This document shows, one piece after another, positions 1 through 6,588 of a DNA stretch of 52,453 nt; within the stretch, counting starts at the first letter, position 1; the number at the start of each line of letters is the position of its first letter. Under the pieces are notes generated by a model, which did not search any database, was not told the origin of the DNA, and saw only the letters and a program-made list of their open reading frames with translations. This DNA comes from Lachnospiraceae bacterium (GTDB lineage Bacteria; Bacillota; Clostridia; Lachnospirales; Lachnospiraceae). Both the position numbers and the translations under genes were made by a program. The stretch spans positions 1 to 52,453 of the forward strand of contig JAAWCS010000053.1 in the NCBI GenBank assembly GCA_022793375.1. Direction: 5' to 3'.

Positions 1-169
1 TATCTATCGTGGAAAGAACATTGAGCAAAGTGGTCTTTCCAGAGCCAGATGCCCCCATAATGCCAATAAATTCACCCTCGGCAACACGAAAGGATACCTT
101 GTTTAAACTGGGATGCCCCGTTTTTCCATAGATTTTTGTTACTTCTTTTGCTTTCAATAATGTACTCAT
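1..169 (-). CDS. ABC transporter ATP-binding protein, BceA-like (5' part only)
   Basis: This is the first 56 codons of a gene that leaves the window at its left end. The start ATG at 167-169 follows an AAGGAG ribosome-binding site. The protein opens with a short strand-forming segment, then a Walker A motif, GASGSGKTT, at about residues 40-48, followed by LLNVLSTID. That pattern is typical of the ATPases of MacB/BceA-type exporters, which drive efflux or target protection against peptide antibiotics such as bacitracin. The Walker B and signature motifs lie outside the window, and so does any permease. The bceA assignment is by family resemblance only. Local DNA is clearly more AT-rich than the rest of the window. 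Confidence 0.8.
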   Translation of the reverse strand, partial: MSTLLKAKEVTKIYGKTGHPSLNKVSFRVAEGEFIGIMGASGSGKTTLLNVLSTID

Positions 170-224
170 AGCAAATCTCCTTTTCATTTTAATATCCACA
201 TTCTACTCTTGTGAATGAAAAAGC

Positions 225-267
225 GAATGAGTAAATCAAGCAATTTTTTTGCGTGATTTACTCATTC
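225..267 (-). repeat. Long hairpin upstream of the BceA-like gene
   Basis: GAATGAGTAAATC (225-237) is exactly complementary to GATTTACTCATTC (255-267), and the inner arms GCAA/TTGC continue the stem. Read on the minus strand, the hairpin is followed by TTTTT, so it could be an intrinsic terminator or attenuator ahead of the BceA-like gene. It could also be a binding site for a response regulator. Confidence 0.55.
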
Positions 268-349
268 AAAAGAAAGCACAGGCTGCTATTATTTAAATGC
301 GATGTCAATGAAATTAAGCAGGCTATTGGAATTGGCAAAGAGGTTAATC

Positions 350-706
350 ATGAAGATATTTAATCTGTCATCAAAACAAATAATCATAGGGATATGTGTA
401 AATTACGGACTGTTTATACTGGCATTTTTCACTTTTGGTTTTATGAGCCGCAACAAAAGTGTCGTTATTATCCATTTTGTTTTGGATATGGTACTTCGTG
501 CCGTTGACCATCGCCTCCCGGCACAACCGCTTCATTACATCTACGACCATGGCATTACCTATGATTATGCCCCGGGCGGCACTTACGATACGATACACGA
601 AACAGCCAAAGAGCGGCCGGCAGCCGAAAGTCTCCCCGGGCAGGAAAAGCCTTTTCCTGTCCGCGATCTTCGCCTGTCAGCCGCTCTTTTGTCAGCATCT
701 CTTTAA
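350..706 (+). other. Doubtful ORF in an AT-rich stretch
   Basis: An ATG at 350 follows AAAGAGG and opens a frame of 118 codons whose first 35 residues form a plausible membrane segment (IIIGICVNYGLFILAFFTFG). After about position 500 the frame crosses a sharp change to GC-rich DNA and then a terminator-like inverted repeat, and the downstream protein looks non-natural. Other frames over the same bases are also open, including minus strand 371-598. I recognise no family. It may be a relic of a gene broken at the composition boundary. Confidence 0.2.
608..689 (-). terminator. Terminator-like long inverted repeat
   Basis: AAAGAGCGGC at 608-617 pairs with GCCGCTCTTT at 680-689. Inside it, CAGGAAAAG (641-649) pairs with CTTTTCCTG (651-659) almost without a loop. 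The structure lies downstream of nadE and resembles the long, GC-rich convergent terminators at 28493-28585 and 44695-44791. T-tracts are short on both strands, so the function is inferred. Confidence 0.4.
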
Positions 707-829
707 GCGCCCGTGTCTCTGCAAATTAGCCAGCGCCTCATGCAAAAGCCGGTACAACTCTGCCACATCCTTCTGCCCGTTCTCATTGAGTGAAAACAGC
801 GCCGGCTCCCCTCCTTTTTTCCTCCGCTT
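692..829 (-). other. Short open frame without a clear start, downstream of nadE
   Basis: Minus strand from about 829 to a stop at 692-694 encodes up to 45 residues, including an amphipathic helix-like stretch (DVAELYRLLHEALANLQ). It has no in-frame ATG and starts after a stop at about 830. An AGGAGGGG sequence sits just upstream of possible CTG/TTG starts. It may be the C-terminal relic of a lost gene or a small protein with a rare start. No family recognised. Confidence 0.2.
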
Positions 830-847
830 TCACAACACAGACCGCTC

Positions 848-2773
848 CTACAAACGCTCCGCCTCGGCCAGCCACACGCCCGCGGCCGCGTCGCTGGGCA
901 TCCGCAGATCGCCGCGCGGCGACACTGCCACCGATCCTACCTTCGGGCCGTCCGGCAGACAAGAACGCTTAAACTGCTGCGAAAAGAAACGGCGGTAAAA
1001 TGTTTTCAGCCACTTTTTAATCGTCTCCCCATTGTACGCCCCGTCAAACGCCAGACACGCCAGGCGGTAAATCTTTGCCGGCGTATATCCCCAGCGCAGC
1101 GCATAATACAGGAAAAAGTCATGCAGTTCATACGGGCCCACCAAATCTTCCGTTTTCTGTGAAATACGTCCGTCCTCCGGCGGCAGGAGTTCCGGGCTTA
1201 CGGGCGTATCCAGCACGTCAAGAAGCGCCGCCGACAGCCGCGCATCCCCGCAGGTATCCGCGTAATACCGCACCAGATGGCGTACCAGTGTCTTTGGCAC
1301 CGAAGCGTTGACGCCGTACATCGACATATGATCGCCATTGTAAGTCGCCCATCCAAGCGCCAGTTCCGACATGTCGCCCGTACCAATGACCAGGCCTCCT
1401 GCCCGGTTGGCGATATCCATCAGCACCTGCGTCCGCTCCCTGGCCTGGCTGTTCTCATACGTTACATCCAGCACGGTCTCATCGTGCCCGATGTCTTTAA
1501 AATGCCGCTTCACCGCTTCCCGGATATCCACTTCGCGCAGATCGGTTCCCAGGCAGCGCATCAGCGTGCAGGCATTTTCATACGTCCGGTCCGTCGTGCC
1601 AAAGCAGGGCATTGTCACCGTCACAATCTTTTCGTGCGAAAGTCCCAGCAAATCAAAGGCCCTCACCGTCACCAACAGCGCCAGCGTCGAATCCAGCCCT
1701 CCGGAAATCCCCACCACAGCGCTCTTGCAGCCCGTGTGCTCCAGTCTTTTTTTCAGCCCCATAGCCTGAATCGACAAAATTTCCTCGCAGCGCTGCCGCC
1801 GGCCGGCCGCATCCTCCGGCACAAACGGCGAAGCCGGAACCGCCCGCTCCAGCAAAAGTTCCTCCTGTGCCTGCGAAAAAGGGACTGTCACGTATCCATC
1901 CCGCTCCCGGATCCGGCAGGTCCCGATGCGCCGTCTCTCGCTGCCGATCCGTCCCAAATCCAAATCGGCCGTCAAAAGCCCTGTGTCAAATAACTTCGAC
2001 TCTGTCAGCAGCGTACCGTTTTCCGCAATCAGGTCATGCCCGCCAAATACCAGATCGGTCGAAGATTCGCCCTCGCCCGCGCTGGCATAGACATAAGCGC
2101 ACAAAAGCCGTGCCGACTGCCCTGTCACCAACGCCCGGCGGTACGCGCTCTTGCCGGTCGTCTCATCGCTGGCCGAGGCATTTACAAGCACCGTTGCTCC
2201 GGCCATCGCGTGGCCGGTCCCCGGCTCGTCCATATTCCATAAATCCTCGCAGATTTCCCCGGCCAGTACGAACGCCGGATTCTCCCGGCAGGCAAACAAA
2301 AGCCGTGTGCCCATCGGCGCCTCGTACTCCGCCCCGTCTAAGTCCCTAAACCGCACCGATACCGGCGTCTCGTTGCCTGCATGGAAATGCCGTGCCTCAT
2401 AAAACTCCGAATAATTCGGAATATGGCGCTTGGGGATTACCCCCAAAAGCCGTCCGTCCTGCAGCACCGCCATCGCATTATAGAGCTGGCCCTGCCGCTC
2501 CCAGGGCATTCCCACAAAAACCAGCATGTCCGAACCGGCGCTGGCTTTCACCAACCGTCTGAGCTGCTCTTTACAGGTCCGCAGAAGGGCGTCCTGCAAA
2601 AACAAATCGCCGCAGGTATAGCCTGTTAAGCACAATTCGGGAAATACAACCGCCTTGACCTGCCGGCCGGCTGCCTGCCGCATTAAGCTCTCTATCGCTT
2701 CCCTGTTATAAACCGGATCTGCCACCCGGATTTTCGGCGTAGCCGCCGCTACGCGGATAAAACCGTCCTTCAT
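848..2773 (-). CDS. nadE: Glutamine-dependent NAD+ synthase
   Basis: A cytosolic 641-residue enzyme that converts deamido-NAD+ to NAD+ with ATP and glutamine. The N-terminal nitrilase-type glutaminase domain shows the Glu-Lys-Cys triad at E46 (VVFPELCLTGY), K115 (GVIPKRHIPNY) and C175 (GEICEDLW). The C-terminal synthetase domain carries the ATP-binding P-loop SGGLDS at 357-362. The length fits the long, two-domain NadE class. The ATG at 2771-2773 was chosen because GGAGGA lies eight bases upstream. A longer in-frame start exists at 2833 but has no ribosome-binding site. The gene has its own promoter, divergent from the hydrolase gene on the other side, and a leader of about 155 bases with a GC-rich hairpin (2882-2915). 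Confidence 0.95.
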   Translation of the reverse strand: MKDGFIRVAAATPKIRVADPVYNREAIESLMRQAAGRQVKAVVFPELCLTGYTCGDLFLQDALLRTCKEQLRRLVKASAGSDMLVFVGMPWERQGQLYNAMAVLQDGRLLGVIPKRHIPNYSEFYEARHFHAGNETPVSVRFRDLDGAEYEAPMGTRLLFACRENPAFVLAGEICEDLWNMDEPGTGHAMAGATVLVNASASDETTGKSAYRRALVTGQSARLLCAYVYASAGEGESSTDLVFGGHDLIAENGTLLTESKLFDTGLLTADLDLGRIGSERRRIGTCRIRERDGYVTVPFSQAQEELLLERAVPASPFVPEDAAGRRQRCEEILSIQAMGLKKRLEHTGCKSAVVGISGGLDSTLALLVTVRAFDLLGLSHEKIVTVTMPCFGTTDRTYENACTLMRCLGTDLREVDIREAVKRHFKDIGHDETVLDVTYENSQARERTQVLMDIANRAGGLVIGTGDMSELALGWATYNGDHMSMYGVNASVPKTLVRHLVRYYADTCGDARLSAALLDVLDTPVSPELLPPEDGRISQKTEDLVGPYELHDFFLYYALRWGYTPAKIYRLACLAFDGAYNGETIKKWLKTFYRRFFSQQFKRSCLPDGPKVGSVAVSPRGDLRMPSDAAAGVWLAEAERL

Positions 2774-2881
2774 CGTATTCGTCCTCCAACATAAACCTGC
2801 ATGCGCCGCCGGCCCGGCACACCGCCAAGGCATGAAAGCCGATCACGACACGAAGCTTCCGTGATCGCCGCCTGGATTGGC

Positions 2882-2926
2882 CGGCTGTGCGCACGCATGC
2901 CCCTGCGTACAGCCGTCGTCCGGGGC
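2882..2926 (-). repeat. GC-rich leader repeat, copy in the nadE leader
   Basis: On the minus strand, CGGCTGT (2909-2915) pairs with ACAGCCG (2882-2888), with an inner ACGCA/TGCGT stem. About 34 bases around it match the thiE leader (near 18799-18846) at 27 positions, and most differences are transitions. A more diverged relative lies ahead of the trmH-like gene (40477-40516). Function unknown. Confidence 0.5.
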
Positions 2927-2936
2927 TTTTACAGTC

Positions 2937-2965
2937 ATTATAGAGGATGGAGGGTTTTCATGCAA
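2937..2965 (-). promoter_or_regulatory. nadE promoter
   Basis: Minus-strand -35 TTGCAT (2960-2965) and -10 TATAAT (2937-2942) are separated by exactly 17 bases. Transcription would start near 2930. The -35 region touches that of the divergent plus-strand promoter. Confidence 0.75.
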
Positions 2966-2983
2966 GCCCTTTTATGGTATGCT
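2955..2983 (+). promoter_or_regulatory. Promoter of the MBL-fold hydrolase gene
   Basis: TTTTCA (2955-2960), a 17-base spacer, then TATGCT (2978-2983), about 45 bases before the ATG at 3031. It is a weaker match than the nadE promoter it overlaps. Confidence 0.5.
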
Positions 2984-3030
2984 GAAAGAACGTATCCCGA
3001 AAGAACAATTCCTTTCAGAAAGGAGTCCCC

Positions 3031-3759
3031 ATGACCTGCACTTACACCGCCAATGCCGGCTTCCTTCTCACCGCCGGCGACATCACCGTCGCCGTAGATG
3101 CTTTCCCCCTGCAAAAAACCCGCGGTTTTTCCGCTTTGGCCGCCGCTGATTTCGCCGCCCTGCTGCAGGACGATTTTTCAGGCCGCCGTCTTTATGTGAT
3201 TGCGACCCATGACCACCCCGACCACTATAGCCCGGAGCGTACCGCGGCTTTCCTCGCCTCGCACCCGCAGGCCTGCTTCCTCGGTGCAATATCCCCCGAG
3301 CGGCTTCCGCGTTTTGACAGCGGCCAAACGATCCGGCTTGCCGGCGAGCGGCCGACCTATTATTTTCAAGGCGTTACTTTTGAGTTTGCCCACCTGGCGC
3401 ATGAGGGGGACGCGTTTTCCGAAGTTCTCAATTACGGCTGTCTGGTGACTTTCCCCGGAACGCCCGCACGGCGCATACTGTTTTTGGGCGACGCAAAACC
3501 AGCCGATCCCGCGGTCGCGGACTGGCTGGCTGGAAAGTCGATCGATCTTGCTTTATTGAATTTTCCCTGGATCTGCCTGCCCAAGGGACGACGTTTCCTG
3601 GAGCAGGCCGTCGCTCCCGGCCGAATTGCCGTCCTGCATCTGCCTTATGAAGCGGACGACGGCAATCACTATCTTACCGTAGCCCGCAAAGCGGCCGCCG
3701 TCTACCGGCCGCAGGACACGGTCCTCTTAACTGCCTTTGGACAGAGCTTTTCTCTATAG
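3031..3759 (+). CDS. Metallo-beta-lactamase-fold hydrolase
   Basis: A 242-residue protein with the metal-binding signature HDHPDH at about residues 61-66 in ATHDHPDHYS, a later His in FAHLAHEGD, and an Asp in LFLGDAKPAD that could bridge the metals. The overall plan matches the short UlaG-like/beta-lactamase-fold hydrolases. The substrate cannot be read from sequence. The start has a good AAAGGAG site eight bases upstream. Its 3' end overlaps the convergent aroK gene by six bases, so the two stop codons are interleaved. Confidence 0.85.
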   Translation: MTCTYTANAGFLLTAGDITVAVDAFPLQKTRGFSALAAADFAALLQDDFSGRRLYVIATHDHPDHYSPERTAAFLASHPQACFLGAISPERLPRFDSGQTIRLAGERPTYYFQGVTFEFAHLAHEGDAFSEVLNYGCLVTFPGTPARRILFLGDAKPADPAVADWLAGKSIDLALLNFPWICLPKGRRFLEQAVAPGRIAVLHLPYEADDGNHYLTVARKAAAVYRPQDTVLLTAFGQSFSL

Positions 3760-4284
3760 GCTTTGCGGCCTTGCCGCCAGTACGTCCACGATCTCGTCCA
3801 CGATCTCTTCGATGCCGCGGCCGTCCACCCGCACGGTGATCTCGGCCGCCGCCTCGTAAAACGGCGCCCGTTTTTCCATCAACTGCGCTATATACTCCAC
3901 GTTCATATGGCCGTTTAAGAGCGGCCGGCCCGTATGTTTTTTTACCCTTTCGTAGATGGTCTGCGGTGTTGCCGCCAGCAGAAAGACAATCCCGTTCTGC
4001 CGCATCCGCTCTGCATTCTCCGTTCGCAGGGCCACGCCGCCGCCGCAGGATACGACCGCCGCCTGACCGGCCGTCTCGCACAGAAGTTCGCTCTCCATCC
4101 GCCGAAATACCTCTTCTCCGTCCTCTTCAAAAATCTTTGCAATCGGTTTGCCGGCCCGCTTTACAAGAATCTCGTCCATCTCCAGGCAATTCACGCCCAG
4201 CCGCTTGGCCAGAGCGCGGCCGATCGTCGATTTCCCGCAGCCCATGAAACCAATCAGGTATATCGGCTCCTTACTTTTGCCCAT
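3754..4284 (-). CDS. aroK: Shikimate kinase
   Basis: A 176-residue cytosolic kinase that phosphorylates shikimate at the 3-hydroxyl, the fifth step of the chorismate pathway. The P-loop GFMGCGKST is at residues 12-20. MDEI gives the shikimate-binding Asp, CGGGVAL the glycine-rich substrate loop, and GRPLL the lid arginine region. The length is normal for the family. The start is preceded by GGGGAGGGGAG. No other shikimate gene adjoins it; the DAHP synthase gene lies 22 kb to the right. It follows the DUF5716/DUF5717/TPR cluster on the same strand, across a 34-bp tandem repeat. Confidence 0.93.
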   Translation of the reverse strand: MGKSKEPIYLIGFMGCGKSTIGRALAKRLGVNCLEMDEILVKRAGKPIAKIFEEDGEEVFRRMESELLCETAGQAAVVSCGGGVALRTENAERMRQNGIVFLLAATPQTIYERVKKHTGRPLLNGHMNVEYIAQLMEKRAPFYEAAAEITVRVDGRGIEEIVDEIVDVLAARPQSL

Positions 4285-4331
4285 GCGGATTCTCCCCTCC
4301 CCTTCTCTGTTTGTTATTCCTGCCCGATTTT

Positions 4332-4433
4332 GTGCCTGCCGGCAGGCTTGTCCCCTTTCGGTTTCCCACCGGACGGCAGGCCTGTCCCCATTCGTTTTCG
4401 TGCCGCACGGCGAGCCTGTTCTCTTTCTGCTTC
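4332..4433. repeat. Three imperfect 34-bp tandem repeats
   Basis: Copies at 4332-4365, 4366-4399 and 4400-4433 share the pattern GGCAGGCxTGTCCCC, then TTCGxTTTC. The unit is not a multiple of three and lies in the 170-base gap between aroK and the TPR-like gene. Confidence 0.75.
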
Positions 4434-4453
4434 GCCCCTGCCGCCAAACCTTT

Positions 4454-5263
4454 TCAGCCGGCCATCTCCCGGTACTCCTGCTTCCATTTATAGAGCAGCT
4501 CCCGCACCGCTTCCCGGCGGCGGATCACATCGCGGTCAAAGGCTTCGGCGATCTCCTGTGCCTTGCCCATGTAGGCGGCGTTTTTTTCAAACGCATCGAG
4601 TTCTTCCTTCCAGCGATACTGAAGTTCTCCCGACACGCTTCCCGCCACCTCCTCCGGCATCGAAAGCCCCGGTTCCATGCAGTAGAGCGTAAACATTTCC
4701 TGTGCAATCGATTCCAGCTGCAATGTTTTCCAGGAGCGATAAAAACAATCCATCGCTTCTTCCATCTGCATCATCTGCACGCAGGCTATGCCGCGGTTGT
4801 GCCAGAGCCGCGCCGCAAAGGCAGCGTCCAGCCCGCGCTCGCCTAACAGATGGTCGTAGGCCTGCAGGGCATTGCCGTACTGGCGCACATCCAGGAAAAA
4901 ATCCCCTTTTTTCTTTAAAAGCTCCAGCGGGCCGGCCTTACGCAAATCGTCCAGCTTTTGTTTAAACTGCATCAATTCGTTCTCGCTGTAAAAATGAATG
5001 TCCTGCAGCAAAACTAAAATCCCCTGATACATATCCGTTGTCTGTGAAAGCCATTTGCGAAGCTTTCCCTCCAGTTCCGGCCGTCTGAGCTGTACGCCGA
5101 TAAAACGGTACAGTTTTTCATCAAAAAAATCCTGCGGCAGGAGCAATACATAATTGACAATATAATAACATAACTCCTCCGCCGAATACAGATACACCCC
5201 CAACGCCCCGGCAAAATACGGTTCCGTTACCTCCGGTTCCCTGCAATAGATCAATCCGCTCAT
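4454..5263 (-). CDS. Uncharacterised helical (TPR-like) protein, third gene of the DUF5716/DUF5717 cluster
   Basis: A 269-residue soluble protein without signal peptide or membrane segment. The N-terminal part (about 1-105) has the tone of a small folded domain (SGLIYCREPEVTEPYF). Residues of about 110-190 read like one or two TPR-type helical hairpins (GDFFLDVRQYGNALQAYDHLL, then LWHNRGIACVQMMQMEEAMDCFYRSW). The C-terminus is a charged helix. It starts 38 bases after the DUF5716 gene, and both proteins open with MSGLI. Function unknown; a scaffold or adaptor role is suggested only by the TPR resemblance and the operon. Confidence 0.75.
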   Translation of the reverse strand: MSGLIYCREPEVTEPYFAGALGVYLYSAEELCYYIVNYVLLLPQDFFDEKLYRFIGVQLRRPELEGKLRKWLSQTTDMYQGILVLLQDIHFYSENELMQFKQKLDDLRKAGPLELLKKKGDFFLDVRQYGNALQAYDHLLGERGLDAAFAARLWHNRGIACVQMMQMEEAMDCFYRSWKTLQLESIAQEMFTLYCMEPGLSMPEEVAGSVSGELQYRWKEELDAFEKNAAYMGKAQEIAEAFDRDVIRRREAVRELLYKWKQEYREMAG

Positions 5264-5301
5264 AAAACCACCTGTCTTTCCCGCGCCGTCCCCTCACAAT
5301 C

Positions 5302-6561
5302 TCAGATGTAAAAGTCCTTGCGTATCATTTTTCCCGAGGACGGGAACAATTCGCCGAAGCCTTTGTCAAAGACACGCACCGTCATCGCCCGTTCCCCGGT
5401 AAACGATACGATCACCTCGACCTTGGTCGTCTTGTTCGGCCGCTTGGGAAACTCGTCGAGTTCCACCGAATAACGGGTCGGCATCGAGCTGCCCACCGGC
5501 GTCACCATAAAGTCCACGCGGTCGGTGCCGTCCAGCACAAAGGTCACGGCCGCCTTTGTCTCATACCAGTTGCTGCCGGCCGAGGCCACGACCAGCTGAC
5601 GCATCCGTCCCTCATACTGCACATCCAGCGCCACCTGCGACCGGATACGTCCCTCGCAGATACAAATATAAGGATACGACGAAACGGCCTGCAGGCTGTC
5701 AAAGGCTACGAACGCCGCCCCTTTGGAAAACAGCCCCTGTCCGCCGAATACCCGACGCTTTGTACACACAAAACGCAGAAATTCCTCCGGCCACTCGGGA
5801 TTTTCAAACCCTTTTCCTGTCAGAAATACGGCGGAAACCACTTTTTTGCCCATCAGGCGGTTCGCGCAGGTGCTCAAAATCCGGTCAGCCAGCCTTTCCC
5901 CGGACGGCGTTTCGAGGATTTCCAGGCTGAAGCCCTCCTGCAATTCTTCGTGGACTACCTCCACCACCTGCGGCCTGCGGCCCCGCACCACTCCGAATTC
6001 ATAGTAATGCAGCCCGTGGTCCACCAGGTCAAACACGCTCACCTGATTGGCCCAGATCTCAGATTTCTGGCTGAGGATATAAAACAAGGCGGCTTCCGTA
6101 TGATTTAATATATGTACCCGCCCCCGGGGGATTCCCAGCTGCTCCGAGAGTTCCACCAGCACGTCCATCACCTTGGCATCCGCCTGGCGCAGTGTATAGG
6201 CGATGCTGGCAATCTCCTGGACTTTCGTCTTTTGGCGGGGAATCGCCAAAATCTGCTCCAGATACGTCCGAAACATCTCTTTCGCCGTGTACATCACGCC
6301 CTCGATGGTCGCCGTCCCCTCCTTAGAAACCAGCCTCACCAAACGGTCCACCATACTTCCCTCGCCGAAAAGGGCCGCCCGGTATGCCTCCTCGCCGATC
6401 AGCCAGGCGCTTTCTCCCTTTTTCTTGCAGACCATGGTCGGAATCAGAACCTTCTCCTCTTCCCCAAACCCGACGGCCTGCGCATCACAGGCTTCTGCGT
6501 CAAACAGGCTGATCTGCGTATAGTCGTCGCAGATATCTATGCCCAATATAAGCCCTGACAT
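5302..6561 (-). CDS. DUF5716-type protein with actin/Hsp70-like ATPase fold features
   Basis: A 419-residue soluble protein. The N-terminus, GLILGIDICDDYTQISLF, looks like the phosphate-1 loop of the actin/Hsp70 fold. VFDLVDHGLHYYEFGVV (about 175-190) resembles a phosphate-2 loop, and FLTGKGFE followed by GGQGLFSKGAAFVAF (about 250-290) resembles the adenosine loop. The last ~110 residues are beta-rich, like an Hsp70 substrate-binding region. The usual glycines of phosphate 1 (DxGT) are altered, so ATP hydrolysis is uncertain. It lies between the DUF5717 and TPR-like genes with gaps of 27 and 38 bases, so the three are surely co-transcribed. Assignment to DUF5716 is from recall. Confidence 0.8.
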   Translation of the reverse strand: MSGLILGIDICDDYTQISLFDAEACDAQAVGFGEEEKVLIPTMVCKKKGESAWLIGEEAYRAALFGEGSMVDRLVRLVSKEGTATIEGVMYTAKEMFRTYLEQILAIPRQKTKVQEIASIAYTLRQADAKVMDVLVELSEQLGIPRGRVHILNHTEAALFYILSQKSEIWANQVSVFDLVDHGLHYYEFGVVRGRRPQVVEVVHEELQEGFSLEILETPSGERLADRILSTCANRLMGKKVVSAVFLTGKGFENPEWPEEFLRFVCTKRRVFGGQGLFSKGAAFVAFDSLQAVSSYPYICICEGRIRSQVALDVQYEGRMRQLVVASAGSNWYETKAAVTFVLDGTDRVDFMVTPVGSSMPTRYSVELDEFPKRPNKTTKVEVIVSFTGERAMTVRVFDKGFGELFPSSGKMIRKDFYI

Positions 6562-6588
6562 TACTACTCCTCCTGGTTTCTAAAGTCG

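Noticed and set aside
1277..1993. 238-codon plus-strand frame inside nadE
   Set aside because: It is antisense to conserved NAD synthase motifs, with composition typical of a shadow frame in GC-rich DNA.
2774..2936. NAD+ or other known riboswitch in the nadE leader
   Set aside because: I could not match the hairpin to the known NAD-sensing classes, and the sequence recurs before unrelated genes.
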